A stretch of DNA of 21,879 bases from a virus, in IMG/VR virus record IMGVR_UViG_3300040801_003241, positions 1 to 21,879 of that record. One strand, 5' to 3'. Under the pieces are notes generated by a model. That model worked only from the letters and a program-made list of their open reading frames with translations, had not been told where the DNA came from and did not search any database. Below, in pieces: positions 1 through 7,376 of the stretch (within the stretch, counting starts at the first letter, position 1; each line of letters begins with the position of its first letter). The translations under genes and the position numbers were made by a program.

Positions 1-170
1 ATGGCGATGCCGGCATTCGGGGTGTTATCGGGGATGTTCGAGCCCTCGATGCTGACCCCGGAGATCGACTGCGATCCGGACGCCGACTGGGACCCTGCGA
101 GCGCGTTCTGCGCCATCGCCGAGCCCGTGGAAAGCAGCATCACAGCTGCAAAGATCATAGTGGTCTTCAT
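1..170 (-). CDS. Small secreted protein, 3' end outside window
   Basis: The reading frame starts at the ATG at 170 and runs off the left edge with no stop, so only the first 56 residues are visible. The N-terminus is a clear Sec signal peptide: MKTT, a hydrophobic core (MIFAAVMLL) and a small-residue cleavage site (GSAMA before QN). The visible mature part is rich in Ser, Gly, Ala and Asn. AAAGGGGA just upstream is a good ribosome binding site and decides the start. The gene follows a second secreted-protein gene on the same strand (245-703), separated from it by a perfect hairpin. I do not recognise a family. Export to the periplasm or beyond is inferred from the signal peptide. Confidence 0.72.
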   Translation of the reverse strand, partial: MKTTMIFAAVMLLSTGSAMAQNALAGSQSASGSQSISGVSIEGSNIPDNTPNAGIA

Positions 171-211
171 GGTGGTTCCCCTTTCGGAACAAGAGATGGA
201 TGCCCCCGAGT

Positions 212-237
212 AGGAGGGGCGGCGAACCGCCCCTCCT
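212..237 (-). terminator. Perfect 11-bp hairpin with TTCG loop, terminator-like
   Basis: Arms 212-222 (AGGAGGGGCGG) and 227-237 (CCGCCCCTCCT) are exactly complementary and enclose a four-base loop, which reads TTCG on the minus strand, a very stable tetraloop. It begins 7 bases after the stop of the 245-703 gene and precedes the next minus-strand gene. No T-run follows, so it may be a partial terminator or an mRNA 3'-end stabiliser. Confidence 0.6.
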
Positions 238-244
238 GTGGATG

Positions 245-703
245 TCACCACTTCTCGAAGCCGAAGCCCTTGAAGCTGCCCGTGGCGAACGCACCACCGC
301 CCGAGACGGCGACGCCGCCACCGATGCCAGCGGTCCCGGTGCCCCGGTCCTTGACCTCGGTGAACGACCCCTGCACGCCCTCGCTGTAGGTCGCCACGTC
401 GAGATCGACCTTGATGGCGTCGAGGTTCGTTGCGGGCTTGTTCCAGCCGCCCCACGACTGCCCGTCGAGCTGCGTGAAGCCGAGATGGGCCGAGGCCCCG
501 GCGCCATGCGCGGCATACTGGCCGTTCTCGACAGACGAGAAGCCCTTGTTGCCGTTGCCGGCGATCCCGCCGGTCGCTGCGATCCCGCCCGTGATGGACG
601 TGGACATGGCCGCGCCTTCGAACCCGCCGAAGGCGATGTCCGTGGCGGCAGCAGGGCCGACCACGAGAGCCGCGAGCGCCGCGGCGGAGAGGAGAAGCTT
701 CAT
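245..703 (-). CDS. Secreted Gly/Ala/Ser-rich protein of unknown function
   Basis: 152 residues. The ATG at 703 is chosen over the one at 718 because AGGA lies six bases upstream and because it places a textbook signal peptide at the N-terminus: MKLLL, a run of Ala/Leu/Val, then GPAAA as the cleavage site before TD. The mature part is low-complexity and Gly-rich, with stretches such as ITGGIAATGGIAG and GIGGGVAVSGGGAFATG, and ends in an aromatic tail (GFGFEKW). There are no cysteines or membrane helices after the signal. The composition suggests an exported beta-rich or cell-surface protein. It is the last but one gene of the modification/polymerase operon, about 107 bases after the polymerase stop, and may have its own promoter. 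No family recognised. Confidence 0.75.
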   Translation of the reverse strand: MKLLLSAAALAALVVGPAAATDIAFGGFEGAAMSTSITGGIAATGGIAGNGNKGFSSVENGQYAAHGAGASAHLGFTQLDGQSWGGWNKPATNLDAIKVDLDVATYSEGVQGSFTEVKDRGTGTAGIGGGVAVSGGGAFATGSFKGFGFEKW

Positions 704-720
704 TGGTAGTCCTTTCATTT

Positions 721-795
721 GCCTAACTAGGCGTTACAGCACCCAGCTAGAAGACGGTATCGGACTTCGGCGAGTTGCCTCAAGGCCTAATACCG
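721..795 (-). promoter_or_regulatory. Intergenic regulatory region upstream of secreted protein
   Basis: The 107-base gap between the polymerase and the secreted protein holds a palindrome at 721-732 (GCCTA-AC-TAGGC) just before the ribosome binding site, and inverted 6-mers CGGTAT (755-760) and ATACCG (790-795). A weak minus-strand promoter reading is TTGAGG (783-778), 16 bases, GATACC (761-756). The symmetry is visible; its function is a guess. Confidence 0.28.
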
Positions 796-810
796 AACCA
801 ATCGATTTCC

Positions 811-2760
811 TCAATCCGCCTCGCCCCAGCGTGCGCCAGTCTTCCCATCCACAAGGATCGGGACGCGCAAGGACGGAACGCAGTTCTGCATGATATGCAC
901 CATCTCGACCCACGCCGGACGGTTCGGGTCCCCGAGGTCATCGAAGTCGAGCTCATCATGGACGGTCAGGAGCGGGATGCCGGTATCATCGAAGATGCCC
1001 GCTTCATAGCAGTCCACCATCGCCTTCTTCATGATATCGGCCGCGCCTCCTTGCAGGCGGCGGTTTAGCGCCTTATGCGTGAACGCCCGCTTGATCTTCC
1101 CGTATTTCATCAGGGCTTGGTCGAAGGGAAGGGCCGGGGCCTCGCGATCATACTTCGCGGTAGTCCACATAGGGAAGTCCGAGTATCGCCCAAGGATCGT
1201 GCGGATGTACCCGTTCTTCTCGGCCTCATCGCTGGCGGAGCGAGCCGTTGCCCGGGCGAAGGGGACCGCGGTGTGGTAGGCATCGAAAAGGCTCGATCCG
1301 TCCGTCTCCTTGAGGCCGAGGCGGCGGATGAGCTCTGCTTGGCTCATCCCGTAAATGAGGCCGAAGTTGATGGTCTTCGCCGCCCGCCGCTCCAGCTCGA
1401 TCCCGACCATGGAATGCAGGAGGTCAATCGTGGCTTCGTGATAGTCCGTGTCAGGGCTGGCATTGTAGCGCGCTCGAACCTCGTCCGCCCCTTGGCCGAC
1501 AGCATGGTGGGCCAACAGGCGGTACTCAATCTGGGAGTAGTCGTATTTCCGCCAAAGCCCTTGCGCCACGAAGAGGTTACGGATGAGGCGCCCGAGCTCC
1601 GTCCGCACCGGGATGTTCTGGAGGTTCGGGTCCGAGCTGGCGAAGCGTCCGGACCGCGCCCCGTTCTCGTCGCCCTTGAGCGGATGGAACTGGCAGTGGA
1701 CGCGCCCGTTGATCTGGTTCTTGAGGATGTAGCTTTCGATGAAAGTGCCACGGATCTTCTCGCGCCGGCGTATCTCCAGGATGGTCTGAGGGAGCCAGTG
1801 ATCGAGCTTTTCGAGCGCAGCGGCAGGGAAGGTCGGGTTGCCCCTTGCGGTCTGGCCGAAAGGGAGCCCCTCTTGCGTGAACGCCTTGACCATGCTCTCG
1901 GAGGCCGAGGGGTTGACCTCGAACCCAAGTCGCCGCTTTAGATCGATCTGGAGTTCCTTGATCTCGCCGGCGAGCCTATCGTGAAGCTCCTCCGCCGCGG
2001 CGACGTCTACGGGCGCGCCCTTCCAACGCATCTTTAGCAGGAGCGGGAATAGGCGGCATTCAAGTTTGAAGAGGTCGAGGACCCCACGCTTCTCCATCTG
2101 CGCCCATTGGCGCGTCATGATCTGGATCGGCAAACGGGCGTCGGCTTCGCCGTAGGGTCCGACAAGTCGAGGCGGGGCGCGGTAGATATTGGCACGCTGT
2201 CGATCTGTGGGCCCGCCGCCGTAGAAGTCCGCGCACCATTGATAAAGGATCGAGGTCTCCTTGCCGATGCCGAGATACTTCTCGGCGAGGGAGTCAAGGG
2301 AGACGTCCGGGGCCTCGCTGTTGAGCAGCGCCTCGGCGCTCTGGATGTCGTAAAGCGGCCCGTTGACGTGGATATCCTCGGTCAGAAGCCAACCCAGGTC
2401 GTAAACAAGGTTTGCCCCGATCTTCGGCATAGGCAGGGCGAGCAGCTGGCGAAGCCACGCAAGCGCCGCCGCGGTGTCGGGCATATTCCATTCGCGCTCG
2501 ACTTCGTGGCGAAGCGGGAAATACCAAGAATGCCCCGAAGGGACCGCAACGGAGAAGCCGACAATATGGCCCTTCCCTCGGCCCCATCCCGGCCCCTCGT
2601 TGCGAAGCTCCGGGTCATAGGTCTCGGTGTCGATAGCGATGGCCGAGGCTTGCGAGAGGTCCGGGAAGTAGCTTGGCGGGGCCCATCCCGTGTCCGGGAT
2701 CGGCGGCTGCACGCGCACAGTATTGCGCGTCCCGGTGCTCGGGCGATCCTCCCAGAACAT
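811..2760 (-). CDS. Family A DNA polymerase (Pol I-like) with 3'-5' exonuclease
   Basis: 649 residues from the ATG at 2760. The N-terminal 3'-5' exonuclease domain has all three motifs: Exo I IDTET (D44, E46), Exo II NLVYDLG (D121), Exo III YGEAD (Y203, D207). The polymerase domain has motif A KYDYSQIEYR (D407), motif B RRAAKTINFGLIYG (R459, K462, F466, Y470) and motif C VHDE (H601-E603), so both activities look intact. There is no 5'-3' nuclease domain, as usual for phage enzymes. Start: the frame stays open to 2832, overlapping the clamp gene. A TTG at 2781, overlapping the clamp stop with TAGGA 8 bases upstream, is a plausible alternative that adds seven residues. It is the replicative polymerase, next to a putative clamp and downstream of the DNA-modification genes. 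Confidence 0.96.
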   Translation of the reverse strand: MFWEDRPSTGTRNTVRVQPPIPDTGWAPPSYFPDLSQASAIAIDTETYDPELRNEGPGWGRGKGHIVGFSVAVPSGHSWYFPLRHEVEREWNMPDTAAALAWLRQLLALPMPKIGANLVYDLGWLLTEDIHVNGPLYDIQSAEALLNSEAPDVSLDSLAEKYLGIGKETSILYQWCADFYGGGPTDRQRANIYRAPPRLVGPYGEADARLPIQIMTRQWAQMEKRGVLDLFKLECRLFPLLLKMRWKGAPVDVAAAEELHDRLAGEIKELQIDLKRRLGFEVNPSASESMVKAFTQEGLPFGQTARGNPTFPAAALEKLDHWLPQTILEIRRREKIRGTFIESYILKNQINGRVHCQFHPLKGDENGARSGRFASSDPNLQNIPVRTELGRLIRNLFVAQGLWRKYDYSQIEYRLLAHHAVGQGADEVRARYNASPDTDYHEATIDLLHSMVGIELERRAAKTINFGLIYGMSQAELIRRLGLKETDGSSLFDAYHTAVPFARATARSASDEAEKNGYIRTILGRYSDFPMWTTAKYDREAPALPFDQALMKYGKIKRAFTHKALNRRLQGGAADIMKKAMVDCYEAGIFDDTGIPLLTVHDELDFDDLGDPNRPAWVEMVHIMQNCVPSLRVPILVDGKTGARWGEAD

Positions 2761-2777
2761 CCCGATGGCGTCGAACC

Positions 2778-3740
2778 TCAATGCGTCATTCCTACCATCG
2801 CTCCGCGCAGCCCTTCGCCGTAGAAGATACAAGGGCGTGGGTACATGCCGAAGTCGATCCGGTCAGCAACAGCGAGGACCAGCTGTAGCTGCCCGACGCT
2901 GAAGATAGGTCCGGCCGGGAGCCCCTCGACTTCGATATGCACGCCATCCTCCTCCGTCTGCGAGGTTGACAGCTCGTCCTCCGAGAAGTAGACCGCCGAT
3001 GAGCGGCCCTCAGTAAACGGGGAGAGCGTCTCGACGGCGTCCTTGAGGGCCGAAGGGATCGGGCCAGCCGCGTCATCCACGTTCAAGATCGAGTTTAGCT
3101 TGTCGTCCGGCCATTTATGATCGAAGAGCTGCGTGCGCAGCCATCGCCCGCCCGGGTAATGGAACGTGATGTCGCTCTCCGAGATCGAGGCGCGCTCCGG
3201 GTCCGTGCCGATCCGGGCGATCTCTTGCACCGCGAACCGCGGAAGGTTGATGCGCGGGAACTTATGCCCCGTCCACTTCTGGACCAGCACCACGTTATTG
3301 GTCGCCGTGAGCATCCCGTCCGCGAGCAGCAGGCCCATCGACCACGGGCGCGAGGCGTCCTCCGACACGAAAGGAAGCAGCTGGCCAAGCGTCGCCGCAA
3401 GCCCCTTCGGCACTTCATACTCTTCGCCCCGCGGTGCGGCGTTGTAGCCGACATCATCGAGACACGGCACGTAGGCGCGGAAGCCTCCCGACCGGATGGC
3501 CAAACGCCCGTTATCGGTCATGGACAGGGCGACGGCGTCCTTGCACGCTTCCACGGCGCGATAAAACCGCTGCGCATTCGGGTAGGCGTTCAGGTCGAGA
3601 TCGAGCGGGGCGGAGAGCGCCATGTAGCCGTTGTAGCCGGTCACACGCCCATCACATATGCGGAAATGCTCCAGTTCTGGAGCCAATGCGTTCTTCTTGA
3701 TGACACCTTGCACGAATTTGAGACTGTCTAGGATTGTCAT
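2778..3740 (-). CDS. Sliding clamp-like protein (DNA polymerase processivity factor), putative
   Basis: 320 residues, about the size of a two- to three-domain DNA clamp subunit. The N-terminus (ILDSLKFVQGVIKKN, then ICDGRVTGYNGYMAL) has the helix plus 'ligand-like' strand pattern seen in beta-clamp/PCNA domains. A second such segment occurs near residues 130-155 (WSMGLLLADGMLTATNNVVL), which matches the repeated-domain layout of clamps. The gene sits between dpdA and the polymerase in one operon; GGAG lies seven bases before its ATG and it starts two bases past the dpdA stop. This fits a processivity factor for the adjacent polymerase. The call rests on fold-like pattern and context, not a catalytic motif; an unrelated DNA-binding protein remains possible. 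Confidence 0.55.
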   Translation of the reverse strand: MTILDSLKFVQGVIKKNALAPELEHFRICDGRVTGYNGYMALSAPLDLDLNAYPNAQRFYRAVEACKDAVALSMTDNGRLAIRSGGFRAYVPCLDDVGYNAAPRGEEYEVPKGLAATLGQLLPFVSEDASRPWSMGLLLADGMLTATNNVVLVQKWTGHKFPRINLPRFAVQEIARIGTDPERASISESDITFHYPGGRWLRTQLFDHKWPDDKLNSILNVDDAAGPIPSALKDAVETLSPFTEGRSSAVYFSEDELSTSQTEEDGVHIEVEGLPAGPIFSVGQLQLVLAVADRIDFGMYPRPCIFYGEGLRGAMVGMTH

Positions 3741-3744
3741 CTTA

Positions 3745-4665
3745 TCACTCCGCGAACAGGACGGGCTGCTTGACCCGGAACGGTTTGCGCCAATGGTCGT
3801 CGCCCATGCGTTTGCCGATCTGGTCGAAGGCGAAGGCGTTGAGCGCCCATCTCGGTTTATAGTCTGTCGCCAGCTCTTCGGGCGTGAGCCCGTAGTAGCG
3901 GATCAACCCTTCGATGTAGGCGCGCGCCTCCTGTGGGTAGGTCGAGAAATGGCGCAGGAAGTCCTTGGCGCGAGGCGACCGGGCGGAGATGTCGATCTTC
4001 TGGAGGAGCTCGGGCAATTGGATAAGCCCGTTCGCCGCCGCCTGCACCCATGAGGAGCTGTCCACGGAATACCACGGGTAGCGATACATCAGGGGCAGTG
4101 CCGTCAAGCCGAAGCCGTGGACCTTCGTCTTCGCATACCCGTCCTTGTCGGTGAGGGCGTATTCCCACAGCTCGTCCAGCCACGGGCCTAGCTTCTGGTT
4201 CGGGACGGGGACCATGCCGCCGATGGTGATGTATTCGTAGTTGTCGGCGTAGTATTTCGCCAGCTCCATAGGCTCCCCGAAGTGGAAGCACGGGAGGACC
4301 GGACGCGGGAGATTGCGGCGTTCGAGATCCTGCTGGTTGCGAAACGTCGCCTCATGGTCGCCGATGGCGTCCAGCACCGATGCCATAATAACGATGTCTT
4401 GGTTCTCGGCGATGAACTCGGCATACTCCCCTATGTCGATCTCGTGGCCGAGCGTGAAGGCCGAGAAGGCGCCGCTGTCGAGGAAGACCTTGACCCCGTC
4501 CTCGCGGATCTTGCGGGTGAACTGGCCCTTCTTGATGTAGTGGTAGCTTTCCAGGTGGTGGGTCACCTGATCCCGTAGCATCTGCGCATTCGGCGGGGCT
4601 GCTCGGTAGGCGTTGGACGTCCTGCCGAAGTTGGAAGTATACAGGCCGGCGATATACACGTGCAC
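3745..4665 (-). CDS. dpdA: DpdA-like DNA guanine transglycosylase (7-deazaguanine insertion into DNA)
   Basis: 306 residues starting at GTG. It belongs to the Tgt superfamily: LDSGAFSAF (D63) matches the DSGGFQ active-site loop of tRNA-guanine transglycosylase, ASVLDAIGD supplies D99, YITIGGM (residues 145-151) matches the conserved Gly-Gly loop, HGFG follows at 183-186, and YSVDSSSW (D202) stands at the place of the catalytic aspartate nucleophile. Unlike Tgt it has only one cysteine (C126), so the CxCxxC zinc site is absent. DpdA enzymes replace guanine in duplex DNA with preQ0 or a derivative. Directly upstream are queC, folE, queD and queE, which make that base. Downstream are the clamp-like protein and the polymerase, so modification and replication are co-expressed. 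Confidence 0.9.
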   Translation of the reverse strand: MHVYIAGLYTSNFGRTSNAYRAAPPNAQMLRDQVTHHLESYHYIKKGQFTRKIREDGVKVFLDSGAFSAFTLGHEIDIGEYAEFIAENQDIVIMASVLDAIGDHEATFRNQQDLERRNLPRPVLPCFHFGEPMELAKYYADNYEYITIGGMVPVPNQKLGPWLDELWEYALTDKDGYAKTKVHGFGLTALPLMYRYPWYSVDSSSWVQAAANGLIQLPELLQKIDISARSPRAKDFLRHFSTYPQEARAYIEGLIRYYGLTPEELATDYKPRWALNAFAFDQIGKRMGDDHWRKPFRVKQPVLFAE

Positions 4666-4682
4666 GGGATCAGGTTCCTGGG

Positions 4683-5471
4683 TCAGGCGACGAGAGCTGC
4701 GATCCGGGGCAGGAAGCGTTCGACCTGCCGAGGGCCGTAGTTGTCCGTGTCGGGCAGTGCCATGAGGCCTTCGAAGTTGGCGCGCAGGACCAGCGGGTCC
4801 GGGACGCCGGCTTCCTCGAACCCCTTCGCCCGCAGGAGCGTCGCGTGGTCGTGGCCCTTCGGCGGGTATTGCCCGTCATAGGAGGTGTGCGAGAACGCGA
4901 GCGCCTCATAGCACCCGTCGAGATCGAGCGCGAGGTTGACCGTGGCCGCCTTCGTCATATGCATGAGGGGCGTATGAATCTTGAGCGGGCCGGGCGCGCC
5001 GTCCTCGCCGGTGAACGTCCCGAGGTTGATTGCGGTCTCCAGCGCCTCGATGAAGACCGACCGGCAGTCTGGGTATCCGCCAAAGTCCTCCTCACAGACC
5101 CCAGTCACGAGATTCAACGCCCCTATGCAGTAGGCGCGGTTCGCCGCGAGCGTCAGGAAGAGCTGGTTGCGCATCGGGACGAAGGTCTTCTCCAGTCCGC
5201 CCGGGAGCGAGTGGTGGTCAGCGTATTGTTCGAGCTCGTGATCCGTTGAAACGAGCGGCGACGTCCCTTTGAGGATCGGACCCACGTCAACGATCTCGTG
5301 CACGATCCCGAGGTCGCCGGCGATCTTCTTCGCCGCCTCGATCTCAGCGGAGTGGCGCTGGTTGTAGTTGAACGTGACCGCGGCGACTTCATCGAAGACG
5401 CGCAAGGCGTAGAACAGGCAGGTGGTGGAATCCTGCCCTCCTGAAAACACGACAAGGGCTTTGCGGGACAT
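4683..5471 (-). CDS. queC: QueC-like 7-cyano-7-deazaguanine (preQ0) synthase with altered zinc site
   Basis: 262 residues, an ATP-dependent amidoligase/nitrile synthase converting 7-carboxy-7-deazaguanine (CDG) to preQ0 through an amide intermediate. The PP-loop SGGQDSTT (residues 10-17) binds ATP; FNYNQRH (34-40) and TGVCEEDFGGYPDCR (123-137) are family segments. The C-terminal zinc knuckle is degenerate: in the usual pattern CYxG...CGxCxxCxxR the four cysteines are replaced by S197, K205, D208 and T211, while the framing residues Y198, G200, G206, R214 and F218 remain. The ribosome binding site TAGGAG overlaps the folE stop, followed by ACCACCATG. The gene lies between folE and dpdA. Family assignment is firm; retention of the full two-step reaction is uncertain. 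Confidence 0.92.
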   Translation of the reverse strand: MSRKALVVFSGGQDSTTCLFYALRVFDEVAAVTFNYNQRHSAEIEAAKKIAGDLGIVHEIVDVGPILKGTSPLVSTDHELEQYADHHSLPGGLEKTFVPMRNQLFLTLAANRAYCIGALNLVTGVCEEDFGGYPDCRSVFIEALETAINLGTFTGEDGAPGPLKIHTPLMHMTKAATVNLALDLDGCYEALAFSHTSYDGQYPPKGHDHATLLRAKGFEEAGVPDPLVLRANFEGLMALPDTDNYGPRQVERFLPRIAALVA

Positions 5472-5480
5472 GGTGGTCTC

Positions 5481-6062
5481 CTATGCTGCAAGTTTCATGA
5501 ATTCCTCGCGAGCGGCGAGGTCGTCCCGGAAGACTCCGTGTAGGGCGCACGTCACGGTATGGTGCCCCTGCTGGCAAATCCCCCGGCTCTCCATGCACAT
5601 GTGCCGCGCACGGATAATGACGCCGACGCCGCGCGGAGCGAGGTGCTCCCACAGGGCGTCCGCGATCTGCTGCGTCATTCGCTCCTGCACTTGCAGGCGG
5701 CGCGCATACATATCGACCACTCGCGACAGCTTCGAGAGGCCGACCACGCGCCCCTGTGGGATATAGGCGACCGAGGCCGTCCCGAAGATGTCGGCAAGGT
5801 GGTGCTCGCATTTCGAGTAGACGGGGATGTCCCGGACCAGCACCATCTGGTCATAGCGTTCCCCTCCGTCTTCGAAGGTCTTGAGGACCGAGGCAGGGTC
5901 CTGCCCATACCCCGAGGTCCAGTGATCCCACGCCTTGGCAACCCTCGCCGGGGTCTCGCGCAGACCCTCACGCAGACCTGAGGAGTGGTTTTGATGTTCG
6001 AGCTGAAACAGCAGCTCGTTGATCTTGCTTGCGATGATCTCGCGGCGACGTATGCGATCCAT
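5481..6062 (-). CDS. folE: GTP cyclohydrolase I
   Basis: 193 residues. It converts GTP to dihydroneopterin triphosphate, the first step toward preQ0. The zinc-binding CEHH motif (C85, H88) and the later RHMCMESRG (C156) are present, as are GLSKLSRVVDMYARRLQ (108-124) and the C-terminal LHGVFRD. The open frame extends upstream to 6326, but that part reads through queD; the ATG at 6062 gives a family-length protein and shares one base with the queD stop (TGATG), showing translational coupling. In a phage next to queD, queE, queC and dpdA it supplies 7-deazaguanine synthesis rather than folate. No key residue is missing. Confidence 0.96.
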   Translation of the reverse strand: MDRIRRREIIASKINELLFQLEHQNHSSGLREGLRETPARVAKAWDHWTSGYGQDPASVLKTFEDGGERYDQMVLVRDIPVYSKCEHHLADIFGTASVAYIPQGRVVGLSKLSRVVDMYARRLQVQERMTQQIADALWEHLAPRGVGVIIRARHMCMESRGICQQGHHTVTCALHGVFRDDLAAREEFMKLAA

Positions 6063-6583
6063 CAGCGGGGTCCTTTCAGCAGGGTTGGGCGCGGCGGGGG
6101 CTCGTTCCCCGGATCGGCCTTGATCTTGATGGTCTGCGGGCGGAAGTAGGTCGCTGAGTTGGCCCCGTGTTCCCTGACCGTGACGTGGTGCATCCGGACG
6201 CGCGGGGCATACCCGTTGTCCTTGAGCCAGATCTCGGCCGCCTCGAAAATAAGGTGGGCGAAGGCCTCGCAGCCAAGGGCCGGCAGGACGACAACGTCTG
6301 CGACGCCCATACCCGCAAGCGAGCACAGGAGGTCCTTCTCGGGGTCGTCCTCAGCGACCAGGAGCTTGTGGTCGAAGGCGTCTTCCAGCATTCCCTTCAA
6401 GGACTTGAGGGAGCCGAAGTCGACCACCCAGTTGCGAGCGTCCAGCTCGTCCGCCTCGAATTCAAGGTGGATCGAGAGGGCGTAGCCGTGGATGTAGCGA
6501 CAATGGCTGTCCGCGCGCCATTGGCGAAACGCCGCCGAGAGTCCAATCTCGTGGCCGTAGGTCTTCGAAGAACGATAAGGCAT
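6062..6583 (-). CDS. queD: QueD-like 6-carboxytetrahydropterin synthase, variant zinc site
   Basis: 173 residues. QueD converts dihydroneopterin triphosphate to 6-carboxy-tetrahydropterin, step two of preQ0 synthesis. The catalytic cysteine is kept in CRYIHGY (C28), and FDHK (around residue 90) and VREHG near the C-terminus match the catalytic Asp/His and substrate-binding Glu regions. Two of the three usual zinc histidines are replaced: the AAH histidine by Phe (SAAF, F19) and the second His of HGH by Tyr (HGY, Y34); H32 remains, and H11 and H27 are possible substitutes. The segment FRQWRADSHCRYIHGYAL recalls a divergent QueD branch I associate with phages and marine alphaproteobacteria. It shares single bases with queE upstream and folE downstream (TGATG at both junctions). 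Confidence 0.9.
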   Translation of the reverse strand: MPYRSSKTYGHEIGLSAAFRQWRADSHCRYIHGYALSIHLEFEADELDARNWVVDFGSLKSLKGMLEDAFDHKLLVAEDDPEKDLLCSLAGMGVADVVVLPALGCEAFAHLIFEAAEIWLKDNGYAPRVRMHHVTVREHGANSATYFRPQTIKIKADPGNEPPPRPTLLKGPR

Positions 6584-7317
6584 CAGGGAAGCTCCGCATA
6601 CTTGTGCATCTGGAGGCAGAGGCGACGCCGACCGCGGTCGAGCATCAATGCCGACTTGACCGCCTGCGCCATATTCTGCTGGTTGCTGTAAAAGTCCTTC
6701 TCGTCCGCAGGTTGGACGAAGATATCGCCCCGGAACGCCGCTGGCGGGCGGGCGACGCGCTCGTGTTTCGGCACGGGGTGGTCAAGGGCGTGAATGGGGA
6801 GGCCGTCTTCGTCCACGTCGCCTGCCCGCACAACGTATTTGAAGGCGGAGGCGAGCTCGCCATATTCCTCGCGAAGCTTGTGGGTCTTCGGGGAGACAAC
6901 GATGGAGACAAAGCCCTCGCCCACAAGGCCGCGGATCTTGTCGACCGCTTGGATCGGAAGCATCCCGTTGGTTTCGACTTGCGAGTGCATCCCGAGGACG
7001 CGCAGCAGCTCCTCCATGAGCTGGGACAGGTTCTGGCGGAAGGGCTCGCCACCCGTGATCACGGCGAGACTTACGCCCGGGACGCGACGCATGGCTACCT
7101 CGTCCACGATCTGCTTGACGGTCAGGGCTCCGAGACCATTCTGCGTGTATTCGGTATCGCAGAGCGGGCACTGCAGGTTGCAGTCGAGCAGGCGGATGAA
7201 GACCGCAGGGCATCCTGCGAAAGGGCCTTCGCCTTGGATCGTGGGGAAGATCGAGTGGACGTCTAGCGTGCGCCCATCAGACTGCACGGGCGGCCTTGGC
7301 CGCTGTTGGTTTTTCAT
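6583..7317 (-). CDS. queE: QueE-like radical SAM 7-carboxy-7-deazaguanine synthase
   Basis: 244 residues. QueE contracts the pterin ring to form CDG, the step that creates the 7-deazaguanine skeleton. The N-terminal family signature SIFPTIQGEGPFAG (22-35) is followed by the radical SAM [4Fe-4S] motif CNLQCPLC (C46, C50, C53; CX3CX2C) and the SAM-binding GGEP (89-92). VETNG (about 115-119) and VSPK are also family-like. GGAGGA lies seven bases before the ATG. It is the first enzyme gene of the cassette, about 100 bases after a small conserved gene that heads the operon. All cluster ligands are present, so it should be active. Confidence 0.93.
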   Translation of the reverse strand: MKNQQRPRPPVQSDGRTLDVHSIFPTIQGEGPFAGCPAVFIRLLDCNLQCPLCDTEYTQNGLGALTVKQIVDEVAMRRVPGVSLAVITGGEPFRQNLSQLMEELLRVLGMHSQVETNGMLPIQAVDKIRGLVGEGFVSIVVSPKTHKLREEYGELASAFKYVVRAGDVDEDGLPIHALDHPVPKHERVARPPAAFRGDIFVQPADEKDFYSNQQNMAQAVKSALMLDRGRRRLCLQMHKYAELP

Positions 7318-7376
7318 CGGGTGTCCTCCGAGGGGTCTGGGATGGAACGGGGCGGCAGCTTGACCTCGGGAGGAGG

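Noticed and set aside
1-213. 70-codon plus-strand frame at the left edge
   Set aside because: It is antisense to a minus-strand gene with a clear signal peptide and Shine-Dalgarno.
704-810. tRNA-like folding in the polymerase/secreted-protein gap
   Set aside because: Only short palindromes are present; no cloverleaf, anticodon arm or T-loop sequence can be drawn here or in any other gap.
5481-6326. 281-codon version of the FolE frame
   Set aside because: The first 88 codons are an out-of-frame reading of queD; the ATG at 6062 gives a family-length enzyme coupled to the queD stop.
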